Source of the DNA: Methanofollis liminatans DSM 4140
GTDB taxonomy: Archaea > Halobacteriota > Methanomicrobia > Methanomicrobiales > Methanofollaceae
Direction of reading: 5' to 3'
DNA length: 64,000 bases
Assembly: GCF_000275865.1 (NCBI RefSeq)
Contig: NZ_CM001555.1
Span: 1-64,000 of the forward strand
In this document: positions 6,837-14,579 of the stretch, piece after piece
How positions within the stretch are numbered: the stretch's first letter is position 1
Layout of the letters: each line of letters begins with the position of its first letter
The notes under the pieces: model-generated
What the model was told of the DNA's origin: nothing
The model's database searches: none
The model's input: the letters and a program-made list of their open reading frames with translations, nothing else
Translations under genes and position numbers: made by a program

Positions 6837-8084
6837 TCAGAGAAGGTTCTGGACGTAGAGTTCGTCGATCCCCATCGTCTCCAGGAAGACCTCGAGCTCC
6901 TCCCGCTCTGCCGGGCGGGTGACGACCGAATACCCGTCCGGGTCCCGCCTCAGGAGGAGAATGTTCGTCATGCCGGCATATTTCACGACCTCGGGGTGGT
7001 GGGTGGTGATGAGGATCTGGCGATTGCGGTGTTCGGCGACGTCCTGCATCATCGAGACGAGTTTTGCGATCAGGTTCGGGTGGATGTTCCGCTCGGGCTC
7101 CTCGATGATGACGACCGGTTTGTCCTCGAAGTAGAGCAGGGCGACAAGCGCCGTCAGGTTGATCGTGCCGTCCGAGACCAGGAAGGAGGGGATCGCCCTG
7201 CCGGCGTACTCCTCCTTTAAGGTGGCGAGAAGAGAGCGGTCGGTGACCCGCTCCACCCCGATCTCCCTGATGAAGGGGAGGAGTTCCTGCACATGCGCCC
7301 AGGCCCGGCGCCGCCGTTCAGGGTCCGAGAGGATCGCCCTGAGCACCACGGCCAGGTTGCCGCCGTCGCGGTCGAGGTCGGCGCGGCCCGAGATCTCGGC
7401 CGCATGCTTTGCAAGGCGGGGATCGATGTCGTAGTGGCCGATGTCCCGGAAAAAGTTCCTGATCTGGTAGACGAGGGGGGAGAATGACGGATATATCACC
7501 GGGTTCTCGAGCATCGACTCGTCCGGGGCGAGAGGGGCGGTGGCAAGAGGGGTGCAGTCGGGCTCAGGGGCCATGCCCGGCGGCGCTACGGTGCAGCCGA
7601 CGCCGCCGTCCGCCGACCTGGACAGCCTGATCTCCCCCGCGCCCAGCGAGGAGGAAAAACCGTTTCCGTCCACCAGGTGGTAGGTGCAGGCGGCGGCGAT
7701 CTCCTCAGAGGCGATCGTGCAGGCGGCGGCCGTGCAGTGGAGGGAGAGGGAGTAGGTGCACGAACCGACGACCGCCTCGACCACACGGCCCCCGTCCCGG
7801 AAAAACCTGACCCGGATCGGCGCTGCGCCGGCGTCGAGAGAGACGGCGATCTCCGTCGTCTCCGCGGGGGCGGCCCTCAGGTTCCTGACATATTCCCCGC
7901 CCCCCTGGAGGGAGACGGCGTTGGCAAATCCTTCCCGCGCACAGTCGGTGAGAAAGGAGAAGATATCGACAAAGTTCGATTTTCCCGCGGCGTTCGGACC
8001 GATGATCACGTTGAACCGGCCGAGCGTGACCGCGGCATTGCCAAAACTCTTGAAATTCCTGATATCTACCCCTGCAATCCTCAT
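6837..8084 (-). CDS. AAA/ABC-type ATPase (AAA_15/21, OLD/RecF-like)
   Basis: 415 residues. Starts M-R-I-A-G-V-D-I-R-N-F-K-S-F-G, the usual N-terminus of this group. Walker A is G-P-N-A-A-G-K-S-N at residues 29-37; an ABC-signature-like S-D-G-T-I-N-L is near 303; Walker B V-V-I-I-E-E-P-E at about 324-331; and the H-loop T-T-H-H near 360. The middle about 200 residues form the variable, beta-rich insert. Such ATPases act as SMC-like dimers that sense or bind DNA or phage proteins and control a TOPRIM effector. The ATG at 8084 was chosen by the family N-terminus; an extension to 8114 is possible. First gene of an operon with the TOPRIM-like and HTH/coiled-coil genes. A housekeeping role is not excluded. 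Confidence 0.8.
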   Translation of the reverse strand: MRIAGVDIRNFKSFGNAAVTLGRFNVIIGPNAAGKSNFVDIFSFLTDCAREGFANAVSLQGGGEYVRNLRAAPAETTEIAVSLDAGAAPIRVRFFRDGGRVVEAVVGSCTYSLSLHCTAAACTIASEEIAAACTYHLVDGNGFSSSLGAGEIRLSRSADGGVGCTVAPPGMAPEPDCTPLATAPLAPDESMLENPVIYPSFSPLVYQIRNFFRDIGHYDIDPRLAKHAAEISGRADLDRDGGNLAVVLRAILSDPERRRRAWAHVQELLPFIREIGVERVTDRSLLATLKEEYAGRAIPSFLVSDGTINLTALVALLYFEDKPVVIIEEPERNIHPNLIAKLVSMMQDVAEHRNRQILITTHHPEVVKYAGMTNILLLRRDPDGYSVVTRPAEREELEVFLETMGIDELYVQNLL

Positions 8085-8140
8085 CAGATACCCTCGATCG
8101 AATATCGGGGTCAAAGAATAAGAGGGCTTGGGCGCACTAA

Positions 8141-8150
8141 AAATATATTA
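8141..8150 (+). promoter_or_regulatory. TATA box of the DUF5654 gene
   Basis: AAATATATTA is centred about 30 bases upstream of the ATG at 8176, so transcription should begin within a few bases of the start codon, giving a nearly leaderless mRNA. Confidence 0.5.
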
Positions 8151-8175
8151 ATACGAGGATAGTGTATTCTGCCAT

Positions 8176-8415
8176 ATGACGTTCTACGAAGAAGTGCTTG
8201 AAAAAATTGCGGCTCTGATGGCCGCAGCCTTTGGACTGGTCGCCGCACTGGCATGGAACGGAGCAATACAGGAACTCTTCAAGCAGGTGTTCGGAACCAC
8301 CGAGAATCTCTCTGCACAACTGATCTATGCGATCATCGTGACGATCATCGCTGTCCTCGCCACCATCATGATCGCGCGCGCGGTGTCAAAGGCGAAGGGA
8401 GAGAAAGCGGAGTGA
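8176..8415 (+). CDS. DUF5654 family small membrane protein
   Basis: 79 residues with two membrane helices (about 12-30 and 48-68), separated by a short loop with polar residues, and a basic tail K-A-K-G-E-K-A-E. The motif A-A-L-A-W-N-G-A-I-Q in the first helix is characteristic of DUF5654, a family frequent in methanogens and of unknown function. The ATG at 8176 is the only sensible start, with a TATA box at the spacing expected for a nearly leaderless transcript. It is divergent from the AAA ATPase operon. Confidence 0.75.
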   Translation: MTFYEEVLEKIAALMAAAFGLVAALAWNGAIQELFKQVFGTTENLSAQLIYAIIVTIIAVLATIMIARAVSKAKGEKAE

Positions 8416-8427
8416 GGGACGATCCCC

Positions 8428-9117
8428 TCACTTCCATATCCATCCAAAAAGCCCTTTTTCCGAGATCTCTCCCTCGGCAAGCTCCCTGAGCCGCTCCTGC
8501 TCCTGTTCCATCGCCCTGATCTGCTCCATCAGGAGGGCCCCGGTCTCGTTGTCGCAGGTGCAGTTCTCAACCAGGCGCTTCATCTCCCTGACCTGTTCCC
8601 GGCTCCTGTTGAGGTCTGCAAGGATCGTCCCGGCCGCTTCGGTGTCGCCGCCGAAGAAAAAGCGCCCCAGCCCGGCATGCTGGTGGATCTGCTCCTCGGC
8701 CTGGAGCCTGGTCGCAAGCGAGTTGTTGTACTCCCGGGCGATTGCCGAGACGTTCTTGCCGATGCCGCCGTCGAGGTCGCCGAGGGCGAGGAAGGCGTGG
8801 ACAGCGGTACGAACGGCGTTCTGGTTTTTCCACGCCGCCTGTGCAGACGGGCTGAGGTTTTCAAGCCCCGCCGTCTCGTTCTCCAGGGTCAGGTTGATCC
8901 GGTTCCGCAGCTGCTCGTGGAGGGTTTTCTGCTCCTTTTCAGCCGTTTTATTCTGGACAGATACGCCGTTGCCATGGGAAACTGCCTTGCCGTTCCCACC
9001 CGCACTGTTGTTTCCATCCGATGCCCGGTCGCTCTTGCCCTGATCCCCGGCCGCTGCCGCATATGCAGGGCTCGCCAGGAGAAGGACGATCAAAATCAGC
9101 GCCGCTGTCCTCTTCAT
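8428..9117 (-). CDS. Secreted coiled-coil protein of unknown function
   Basis: 229 residues. A signal peptide (residues 1-20, ending A-Y-A-A-A-A) is followed by a Gly/Asn/Ser-rich segment and then about 170 residues of mostly helical, Gln/Glu/Leu-rich sequence with coiled-coil potential. It carries many N-glycosylation sequons (N-K-T, N-L-T, N-E-T, N-L-S, N-V-S, N-N-S, N-R-S, N-C-T), as expected for an extracytoplasmic archaeal protein. There are two Cys residues close together (N-C-T-C-D). No enzymatic motif was seen. The start at 9117 follows GGTGA at good spacing; ATG at 9120 is equivalent. It ends 12 bases from the convergent DUF5654 gene. Confidence 0.65.
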   Translation of the reverse strand: MKRTAALILIVLLLASPAYAAAAGDQGKSDRASDGNNSAGGNGKAVSHGNGVSVQNKTAEKEQKTLHEQLRNRINLTLENETAGLENLSPSAQAAWKNQNAVRTAVHAFLALGDLDGGIGKNVSAIAREYNNSLATRLQAEEQIHQHAGLGRFFFGGDTEAAGTILADLNRSREQVREMKRLVENCTCDNETGALLMEQIRAMEQEQERLRELAEGEISEKGLFGWIWK

Positions 9118-9194
9118 CATCTCATCACCGAACATCTCTCTGAGCCCGGGGAGATATGAATATTCTGAACCCCGGAGTTGTCCATTCGATCGGC

Positions 9195-9881
9195 TCAAAG
9201 ACGCAGATACTGCAGATACCGCCGCCAGATCTGCACCATCACGACGATTGCCAGCGCCACCGCCGCCAGCGCACCGGCACCAAGGGCCGGGCTCTGCCTG
9301 AAGAGGGCGAGGACGGTGCCGGCGCCCAGGGCGATCCCGAAGCTGCTGATGGCGCTGCCGATCAGGACGCACCCCACCGCACCCGGTATGCCCATGCCAA
9401 GGATCCGCCCGAGTATTGTGGCGTTCACCCCGCCCGATCCCTGGAACGGGACGATCACGAAGATGATGAGGCCGACGAAGGAGAGGCGTTCGAGCCAGGG
9501 GCGCGCCTTGACGAAGGCCTGGCCTCCCTCCATGAACCGGCCGACGAACGGCCCGAGGAGCGGGATGCGGAGGACGAGGTCGAGGTTGAGGGCGACGAAG
9601 AGGGAGCAGCAGAGGTCCATGACGAGCGTGCTCGATGCGATCAGCCACCAGGGTTCGCCCAGGAGGAGCCCTGCCGGGATCACCGATTCCTTGCCGGCCG
9701 GCGGAAGGAGATAGGCGAGGATCAGGCCGCCGAGCAGGAGGAACTCGGGGTACGGCCTGGTCAGGTACAGGGCGAGGAAGAAGAGGACGGCGAGCCCGAC
9801 AGGAATGCCGAGCCTGGCCGCCCGGTCAAGCGTGGGATCGGCATGGAACAGGGTGTCCTGAAGGGGCGGGGGTCTGATCAT
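9195..9881 (-). CDS. Small multi-drug export (COG2426) family membrane protein
   Basis: 228 residues with five or six membrane helices. The loop L-G-P-F-V-G-R-F-M-E-G-G followed by E-R-L-S-F-V-G-L-I-I-F-V-I-V-P-F and the segment G-S-G-G-V-N-A-T-I-L-G-R-I-L-G-M are characteristic of the COG2426/Sm_multidrug_ex family, whose substrate is not established despite the name. The ATG at 9881 gives a short soluble N-terminus (M-I-R-P-P-P-L) before the first helix; the upstream in-frame extension to 10073 is arginine/serine-rich and unlikely. Same strand as the flanking genes but with 77- and 76-base gaps, so probably its own unit. Confidence 0.75.
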   Translation of the reverse strand: MIRPPPLQDTLFHADPTLDRAARLGIPVGLAVLFFLALYLTRPYPEFLLLGGLILAYLLPPAGKESVIPAGLLLGEPWWLIASSTLVMDLCCSLFVALNLDLVLRIPLLGPFVGRFMEGGQAFVKARPWLERLSFVGLIIFVIVPFQGSGGVNATILGRILGMGIPGAVGCVLIGSAISSFGIALGAGTVLALFRQSPALGAGALAAVALAIVVMVQIWRRYLQYLRL

Positions 9882-9957
9882 CTCAGATGATTTTTCGCTT
9901 CGTTCCCATATGAAGCAGCGTATCCGATGCCGTCGATACGGGAAAAAACGGCCTCTT

Positions 9958-10599
9958 CTACTCGATGAGGACCAGGGCCACCGAGGTGATCTTCCCGTGG
10001 ACGATCTTGCCGTAGGCCATGTTTTCGCAGGGGATCGTGGAGAGCGGCCATCCAACGCTGCGGGCGGTCGCAAAGACGTCCATGCCGGCGGCCTCCATGC
10101 TCGGGCGCATCACGTCCGCATGCCTGCAGAAGCGTTTCGCGGCGGCATCGACCGGGCCCCCGGTCTCCTCGGGGATGCAGGTTTCGCAGAAGATGCAGGG
10201 GTAGGCGCCGAACCCGAAGGCCTTGTAATAGCCGTCGAAGAAGGCGACCTTCTCAAGGGCGTGGACGGTGCCGTTCACCCAGACGATCAGGTCGCGGAAG
10301 AACGGATGAAAATCGTCAGGGATATCGCCCGGCCCCAGGTCGGGGTGCGCCGGGTCGCCGTCGAAGCGGAGGAGGAGCCCGGTCTCGTAGCCGGCCAGCA
10401 TCCTTCGCGTCTCGTCGGGCGTCGGGGCATAGGGCGGACAGGAGAGATGTTTACCATACCCCTTGCAGCCGTACCGGCACTTGAAGGCGACCCAGTCGGC
10501 GACTACCACCTCTGACGCACGGATAGGCGCCGCCGCCGCACCCCGCCCTTCTGCACACCGCGTGAGTTTCTCGATCTCAGCCTTCAGCCTCTCCCCCAT
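9958..10599 (-). CDS. DUF2284 family metal-binding protein
   Basis: 213 residues. The N-terminal F-K-C-R-Y-G-C-K-G-Y-G-K-H-L-S-C-P-P-Y-A-P-T-P (residues about 39-61) and the later C-I-F-C-E-T-C cluster plus a following R-F-C-R-H are the conserved Cys pattern of DUF2284, predicted to bind an iron-sulfur cluster or other metal. The family is widespread in methanogens and anaerobes and has no established reaction. The ATG at 10599 was chosen because GGTG precedes it; a GTG at 10611 would add four residues. It is 47 bases downstream of ribL on the same strand and may be cotranscribed with it. Confidence 0.8.
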   Translation of the reverse strand: MGERLKAEIEKLTRCAEGRGAAAAPIRASEVVVADWVAFKCRYGCKGYGKHLSCPPYAPTPDETRRMLAGYETGLLLRFDGDPAHPDLGPGDIPDDFHPFFRDLIVWVNGTVHALEKVAFFDGYYKAFGFGAYPCIFCETCIPEETGGPVDAAAKRFCRHADVMRPSMEAAGMDVFATARSVGWPLSTIPCENMAYGKIVHGKITSVALVLIE

Positions 10600-10646
10600 C
10601 TCAAACCACACCGCCCTTACGGCAGAGGAGAGGATAAGATTTTGGA

Positions 10647-11069
10647 TCAGGGCTGACGGCGCCGGGCGAGGATCTCCGCCACGATCCTGGAGGAACTCGA
10701 AAGAGGGCCTTCGTAACCGCCGATCCTGACCACCCCGGCGCGAAGGCCGCGTATCTCCAGGGCACGCCGCAGGTCGTCCTCTCCAAAGAACTGGTTGAAG
10801 CCGAGGGTGATCACGTCGGGGTCGATCTCCCGGATCGGCGCAAAGATGTCGGCACTGTCGCCGAGACGGGCGTGGTCCACGGGTTTTAAGGCCGCCACCA
10901 TGGCAAGGCGCTGCTCCTCCGGGATCACCGGCCGCGGTTTGTGGCGGACGTTGGCGTCCCGCGCCACGATCACGTGGAGCTCGTCGCCGAGTTTCTTCGA
11001 CTCCTCGAGGTAGAAGAGGTGGCCGGGGTGGAGGATATCGAAGGTGCCGGTGGCGACGACCCGCTTCAT
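10647..11069 (-). CDS. ribL: FAD synthetase RibL (archaeal FMN adenylyltransferase)
   Basis: 140 residues, typical of archaeal RibL. The nucleotidyltransferase signature G-T-F-D-I-L-H-P-G-H (residues 8-17, H14-x-x-H17) and the C-terminal S-S-S-S-R-I are present, with the K-P-R-P-V-I-P-E-E-Q-R-L segment that is diagnostic of the RibL branch rather than glycerol-3-phosphate cytidylyltransferase. RibL transfers AMP from ATP to FMN to make FAD, in the cytoplasm, and differs from the bacterial bifunctional RibF. It overlaps the stop of the upstream JAMM protease gene by 4 bases, indicating cotranscription. Confidence 0.9.
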   Translation of the reverse strand: MKRVVATGTFDILHPGHLFYLEESKKLGDELHVIVARDANVRHKPRPVIPEEQRLAMVAALKPVDHARLGDSADIFAPIREIDPDVITLGFNQFFGEDDLRRALEIRGLRAGVVRIGGYEGPLSSSSRIVAEILARRRQP

Positions 11070-11437
11070 CCGATCACCTCGATCTCGTAGGGCTCGCCGT
11101 TCGCCGTAAAGCAGGCCCAGTCGTCCGGGCCATAGGGCGCCCCGATGATCAGGTGGTAGCGCCCGGTGCGGGGGAAGAAATTGAGGTCGGCGTCAGAGGG
11201 CCACAGCACGCCGTTCGGGTGCGAGTGGGCGCTGCCGGCTTTGTGGGTGCCGAGCGGGAGCATGTCGACAAAGATGCTCGCGCTCTCTTCGGTGCTCGTC
11301 GTGCCCGGGACCAGGTCGATCTCGCTGATGACGCCGTCCACCTCCCGAAGGATCGCCGCAAACTCGTACGGGTGGTTTTCTGCCCCGAGCCTGAGGAGGA
11401 GGTCGAGGAGGTCGGCGGAGATGCCCCTGATCTTCAT
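11066..11437 (-). CDS. JAMM/MPN+ family metalloprotease
   Basis: 123 residues. The JAMM motif is complete: Glu at residue 25, H71-x-H73, S81 and D84 in A-H-S-H-P-N-G-x-x-x-P-S-D-A-D. Archaeal members are zinc isopeptidases; in Haloferax, HvJAMM1 removes ubiquitin-like SAMP modifiers, and others may handle sulfur-carrier proteins. The ATG at 11437 was chosen because family members begin M-K-I-R; in-frame ATGs at 11449 and 11461 are alternatives and none has a clear ribosome-binding site. Its 3' end overlaps ribL by 4 bases, and it follows the dihydropteroate-synthase-like gene by 53 bases, so these three probably form one operon. Confidence 0.8.
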   Translation of the reverse strand: MKIRGISADLLDLLLRLGAENHPYEFAAILREVDGVISEIDLVPGTTSTEESASIFVDMLPLGTHKAGSAHSHPNGVLWPSDADLNFFPRTGRYHLIIGAPYGPDDWACFTANGEPYEIEVIG

Positions 11438-11490
11438 GTGTGCATCCATGTTGTGGGCCATGCGCAATGAATGATTGGATCGCACCCCGC

Positions 11491-12900
11491 TCAGAACCGG
11501 CCGTCCTGCACATAGCTTCGCCCGAGGAGGAGAGCGGTCTCGGCGCGGGCGAGTTCCCGGCCCAGATAGGCGGCGTGGTCGAGGCGGGAGACGCATCCGT
11601 TCTCCACGAGCGCAGCGGCGAGATCGGCCGCCGTCCGGCCCCAGAAAACCCTTCCTTTATGCCCGACCAGGATCCAGCCCTCTTCGATGGCGATCCTGAG
11701 GTTTCCTGCCGGGTCGGGGATGAACCCTTCAGGAGCAGGGGGAGCGTCAAGGCGTTCCCCTTCGGGGCCGGGCTCGCGGCGGCGTCTTTTTTCCTTGAGC
11801 ACGAAAAGGTCGATCCCGAGGTCTTTGGGGTACGGGTGGTCGCCCATTACGGCCATCATCTCGGTTGCCCGCCGCATCTCGGCGACCGAGCCCCGCGTCT
11901 TGTCCGAGTGCTCGCTCGTGAAGATCACCGCCGCCCCGACCTCATGGGCGCAGGCGGCGAGAAGGGCGTTCGCCCCGACCGAATCGGCGTCCAGGAGTTC
12001 GACGACGTTTCCGGCCCCGAAGAAGAGGGGGCGGGAGGCGCCTGAGAAGTTCCCCAGGGATGCGACGAAGCCCGAGCCCGCGGGCTGAAGGAGGGGGTCG
12101 GCGATCAGGGCGGCGATCCCGGCCGCCTCCGCCGCCTTCAGATTGGCGTCAAGCCCGGCATCGCCCGGGACGATCACCGCCGCGGCGCCGGCCGCCGCCA
12201 CGTCATGGCCGATGGCGGGGATGTTGCCCTCGTGGAGGGAGAGGATCAGGTCGGCCCGGCAGAGGGCGGCGCGGATCAGGGCCGGGTCCTGCGTGTCGGC
12301 CGCAAGGGGCCGGTCGATCCCGTCGAGCGCCGCAAAACACCGTTCCACGTCCTCGGGAGCGGCGTCGAAGCCGAAGCCCAGGTCGACGATGTCGGCGCCC
12401 CGCCTGAAATGCTCCTCGACCGTCTCCCGCAGGGCCGGGTGGCGGTGGGCGTCCATGATCTCGGCGAGCACCTTCATCCTGGACCCGCCGCCGATCTTTG
12501 TGCCCCTGATCACGAACTCGGGCTCAGCCTTCTCCTCGACTTCGGCAAGGCGCCGGAACGCGGCCTCGCGCCGTTCGGCGGCGAAGAGTTCGTCGGCCGG
12601 GACCGTCCTGGAGAGCGGGATCTTTCCGGCGAGGGGGAGAATCATGCCGAGGTCGGCAGCGTGCCTGGGCCCGCGGTAGACGGGCACCCCGGTCTCCTCC
12701 TCGACAGAGGCGAACGAGGCCGTCGACATCCCGGAGACGATCACCATATCATAGGCTCCGGCCGATATCATCCGTTTCAGGTCGGCCGGGGTCAGAAAGG
12801 CGGCGATCTCGCCGGCGACCACAACCTCGGCATCGTAGCCATCGGCGGCCTTTCTGACGATATCGGCGGTCAGGGAGCCTGTAGGGAGGAGGATACGCAT
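11491..12900 (-). CDS. Dihydropteroate synthase-like protein (archaeal, DUF4346-containing)
   Basis: 469 residues. The middle of the protein has the TIM-barrel segments of pterin-binding enzymes: G-T-K-I-G-G-G-S-R near 133, G-A-D-I-V-D-L-G-F-G-F-D near 168, and L-A-A-D-T-Q-D near 201. The N-terminal about 130 residues are an archaeal-specific Rossmann-like extension (I-L-L-P-T-G-x-L, V-S-G-M-S-T-A-S), and the C-terminal about 90 residues (G-W-I-L-V-G-H-K-G-R-V-F-W-G) are the DUF4346-type tail. Members are thought to be linked to methanopterin synthesis, but the step has not been firmly shown as far as I recall. The start at 12900 matches the family N-terminus M-R-I-L-L-P-T-G. Confidence 0.82.
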   Translation of the reverse strand: MRILLPTGSLTADIVRKAADGYDAEVVVAGEIAAFLTPADLKRMISAGAYDMVIVSGMSTASFASVEEETGVPVYRGPRHAADLGMILPLAGKIPLSRTVPADELFAAERREAAFRRLAEVEEKAEPEFVIRGTKIGGGSRMKVLAEIMDAHRHPALRETVEEHFRRGADIVDLGFGFDAAPEDVERCFAALDGIDRPLAADTQDPALIRAALCRADLILSLHEGNIPAIGHDVAAAGAAAVIVPGDAGLDANLKAAEAAGIAALIADPLLQPAGSGFVASLGNFSGASRPLFFGAGNVVELLDADSVGANALLAACAHEVGAAVIFTSEHSDKTRGSVAEMRRATEMMAVMGDHPYPKDLGIDLFVLKEKRRRREPGPEGERLDAPPAPEGFIPDPAGNLRIAIEEGWILVGHKGRVFWGRTAADLAAALVENGCVSRLDHAAYLGRELARAETALLLGRSYVQDGRF

Positions 12901-12999
12901 GCAGTTTCCTTCACCGGAGAGGGCATAAGTCTTGGGGGACCGGGGTGGCATCCGGATCCGTCAACCTCTTCACCTTCTGAGGCTGAATGTCTATCCAGA

Positions 13000-13665
13000 A
13001 TGTTGCGGTGCGATCTCCATATCCACACCTCGTTCTCCCGCGACGGGGAGAGCAGTGTCGAGGACGTGCTCAGGAGAGCCGAAGCGGTCGGGCTCGACGC
13101 CATCGCGATCACCGACCACGACACCACCGACGGGGCCCTGCACGCCCTCGCCTGCAGGAGCCGGGTGATCGTCATTCCGGGAACGGAGATCTCGACAAAA
13201 CAGGGGCACCTCCTCGCCCTCGGGGTCACCACGGCCTTCCCGAAAGGGCTGGACTTTTTCGAGGCAGTGCGGCGGGCTCGATCAGAGGGGGCCGTCCTCA
13301 TCCTCCCCCACCCCTTCCATATGTGGCGGCACGGCGTCGGGCGGAAGTTGAAGGCCGGGCTCTCCATGGTCGATGCGATCGAGGTCTTCAACAGCCGCTA
13401 CATCACGGGGACGGCAAACCAGAAAGCGGCGCTGGTCGCCCGCAAACTCCGCAAACCCGGCGTCGGCGGGAGCGACGCACACCACGCCCGCTTCGTCGGC
13501 TACGGCTACACCCTGGTCGATGCCGAACCGGACGCAGCCTCGATCCTCAGGGCAATCAGGGAAGGGCGGACCTCGGCCGGCGGGCAGATGACCCCGATCA
13601 GTTCGTACACCAGGCAGTCCCTGAAGAGTTCCTGGAAGAGGATCCAGGCGCGGATGCCAAAATGA
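13000..13665 (+). CDS. PHP-domain phosphoesterase
   Basis: 221 residues. All PHP motifs are visible: D-L-H-I-H-T at residues 5-10, I-T-D-H-D near 38-42, G-T-E-I-S, L-P-H-P-F-H near 103 and G-G-S-D-A-H-H near 153. The fold binds two or three metals and hydrolyses phosphoesters; related archaeal and bacterial proteins act on small RNAs or nucleotide 3',5'-bisphosphates, but this one is shorter and lacks extra domains, so the substrate is open. The ATG at 13000 begins exactly at the first strand (M-L-R-C-D-L-H). The stop overlaps truA (ATGA, 13662-13665), indicating translational coupling. Confidence 0.82.
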   Translation: MLRCDLHIHTSFSRDGESSVEDVLRRAEAVGLDAIAITDHDTTDGALHALACRSRVIVIPGTEISTKQGHLLALGVTTAFPKGLDFFEAVRRARSEGAVLILPHPFHMWRHGVGRKLKAGLSMVDAIEVFNSRYITGTANQKAALVARKLRKPGVGGSDAHHARFVGYGYTLVDAEPDAASILRAIREGRTSAGGQMTPISSYTRQSLKSSWKRIQARMPK

Positions 13666-14555
13666 GGCTGGCGTTTCGGCTTGGCTACTGGGGAGAGAAT
13701 TTTTTCGGCTCGCAGGTCCAGGCCGAGGTGAGGACCGTCGAAGGTGAGGTGATCGCCACCTGCCGCCGTGTCGGGCTCTTCGACGATCCAGGGGCGGCCC
13801 GTTTTGCTTTTGCCGGGCGGACCGATCGGGGAGTCAACGCCGTCGGGCAGGTCTGCGCCTTCTCGACCGAAGAGCCCGAACGGGCGGTGGCCGCCCTGGG
13901 GTTCGAACTCCCGGGCGACATATGGACTACCGGGTGGGCGACGGTCCACGACGGGTTCAGCCCGCGAAAAGAGGCGCGGTCCCGGACCTACCGCTACTAT
14001 TTTTCCGAAGAGTTCGGGGACGTCCCGGCGATGGACGAGGCCGCACAGGAGTTTGTCGGGGAGCACGACTTCACGCGGTTCTCCAGGCAGAGCGAGCGCA
14101 GCCCGATCAGACGGGTGATCTCCGCCGGCGTCAGGGAAGAGGACGATTTCCGCGTCTTCGAGGTGACCGCGGAGAGTTTTCTCTGGAACATGGTGCGGTG
14201 CATGGCCTGGAGCCTTGCAGCGGTCGGGCGGGGTGAAATGAGCAGGGAGGAGATCAGGGCCCTCCTCCAGCGTCAGGGAGAGCGGCGGGTGCCGGCCGCA
14301 CGGCCGGAGGGGCTGATCCTCACGGATGTCGATTACGGCTTCCCCTTTACCCCGCTCCCCCCCTCGCCGAAGGCGACGTCGGCCCTTGACGCCCGGCGGG
14401 AGGAATTCAGGCTGAAAGAGCGCGTGAACGGCGCCTTGCTCGGACTGAGCCGGGATCTCCAGAAGCGATCAGGGGACCGCCGGACCAACAAAGCCAAGTC
14501 TCCCTGCTTCCATAGTAATCTAGAAGAGCACATCGACAAATGTAATGATCGATAA
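13662..14555 (+). CDS. truA: tRNA pseudouridine synthase A
   Basis: 297 residues. TruA signatures: the N-terminal F-R-L-G-Y-W-G-x-x-F-F-G-S-Q-x-Q, the catalytic Asp55 in G-R-T-D-R-G-V-N-A, the R-S-R-T-Y-R-Y-Y-F strand near 105, and F-L-W-N-M-V-R near 171. TruA converts uridines 38-40 of tRNA anticodon arms to pseudouridine. The last about 45 residues (after R-L-K-E-R-V) are a basic tail with low similarity to other TruA proteins, rich in Lys/Arg/Asn, which may help RNA binding or may be drift. Coupled to the upstream PHP gene by an ATGA overlap. Confidence 0.9.
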   Translation: MRLAFRLGYWGENFFGSQVQAEVRTVEGEVIATCRRVGLFDDPGAARFAFAGRTDRGVNAVGQVCAFSTEEPERAVAALGFELPGDIWTTGWATVHDGFSPRKEARSRTYRYYFSEEFGDVPAMDEAAQEFVGEHDFTRFSRQSERSPIRRVISAGVREEDDFRVFEVTAESFLWNMVRCMAWSLAAVGRGEMSREEIRALLQRQGERRVPAARPEGLILTDVDYGFPFTPLPPSPKATSALDARREEFRLKERVNGALLGLSRDLQKRSGDRRTNKAKSPCFHSNLEEHIDKCNDR

Positions 14556-14579
14556 TGTTCATTTTACACCGATGAGGAG

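Noticed and set aside
12205-12999. Long plus-strand frame joining the antisense of the pterin-like gene to the PHP domain
   Set aside because: The first 265 codons are antisense to a well-supported gene; the PHP protein starts at 13000.
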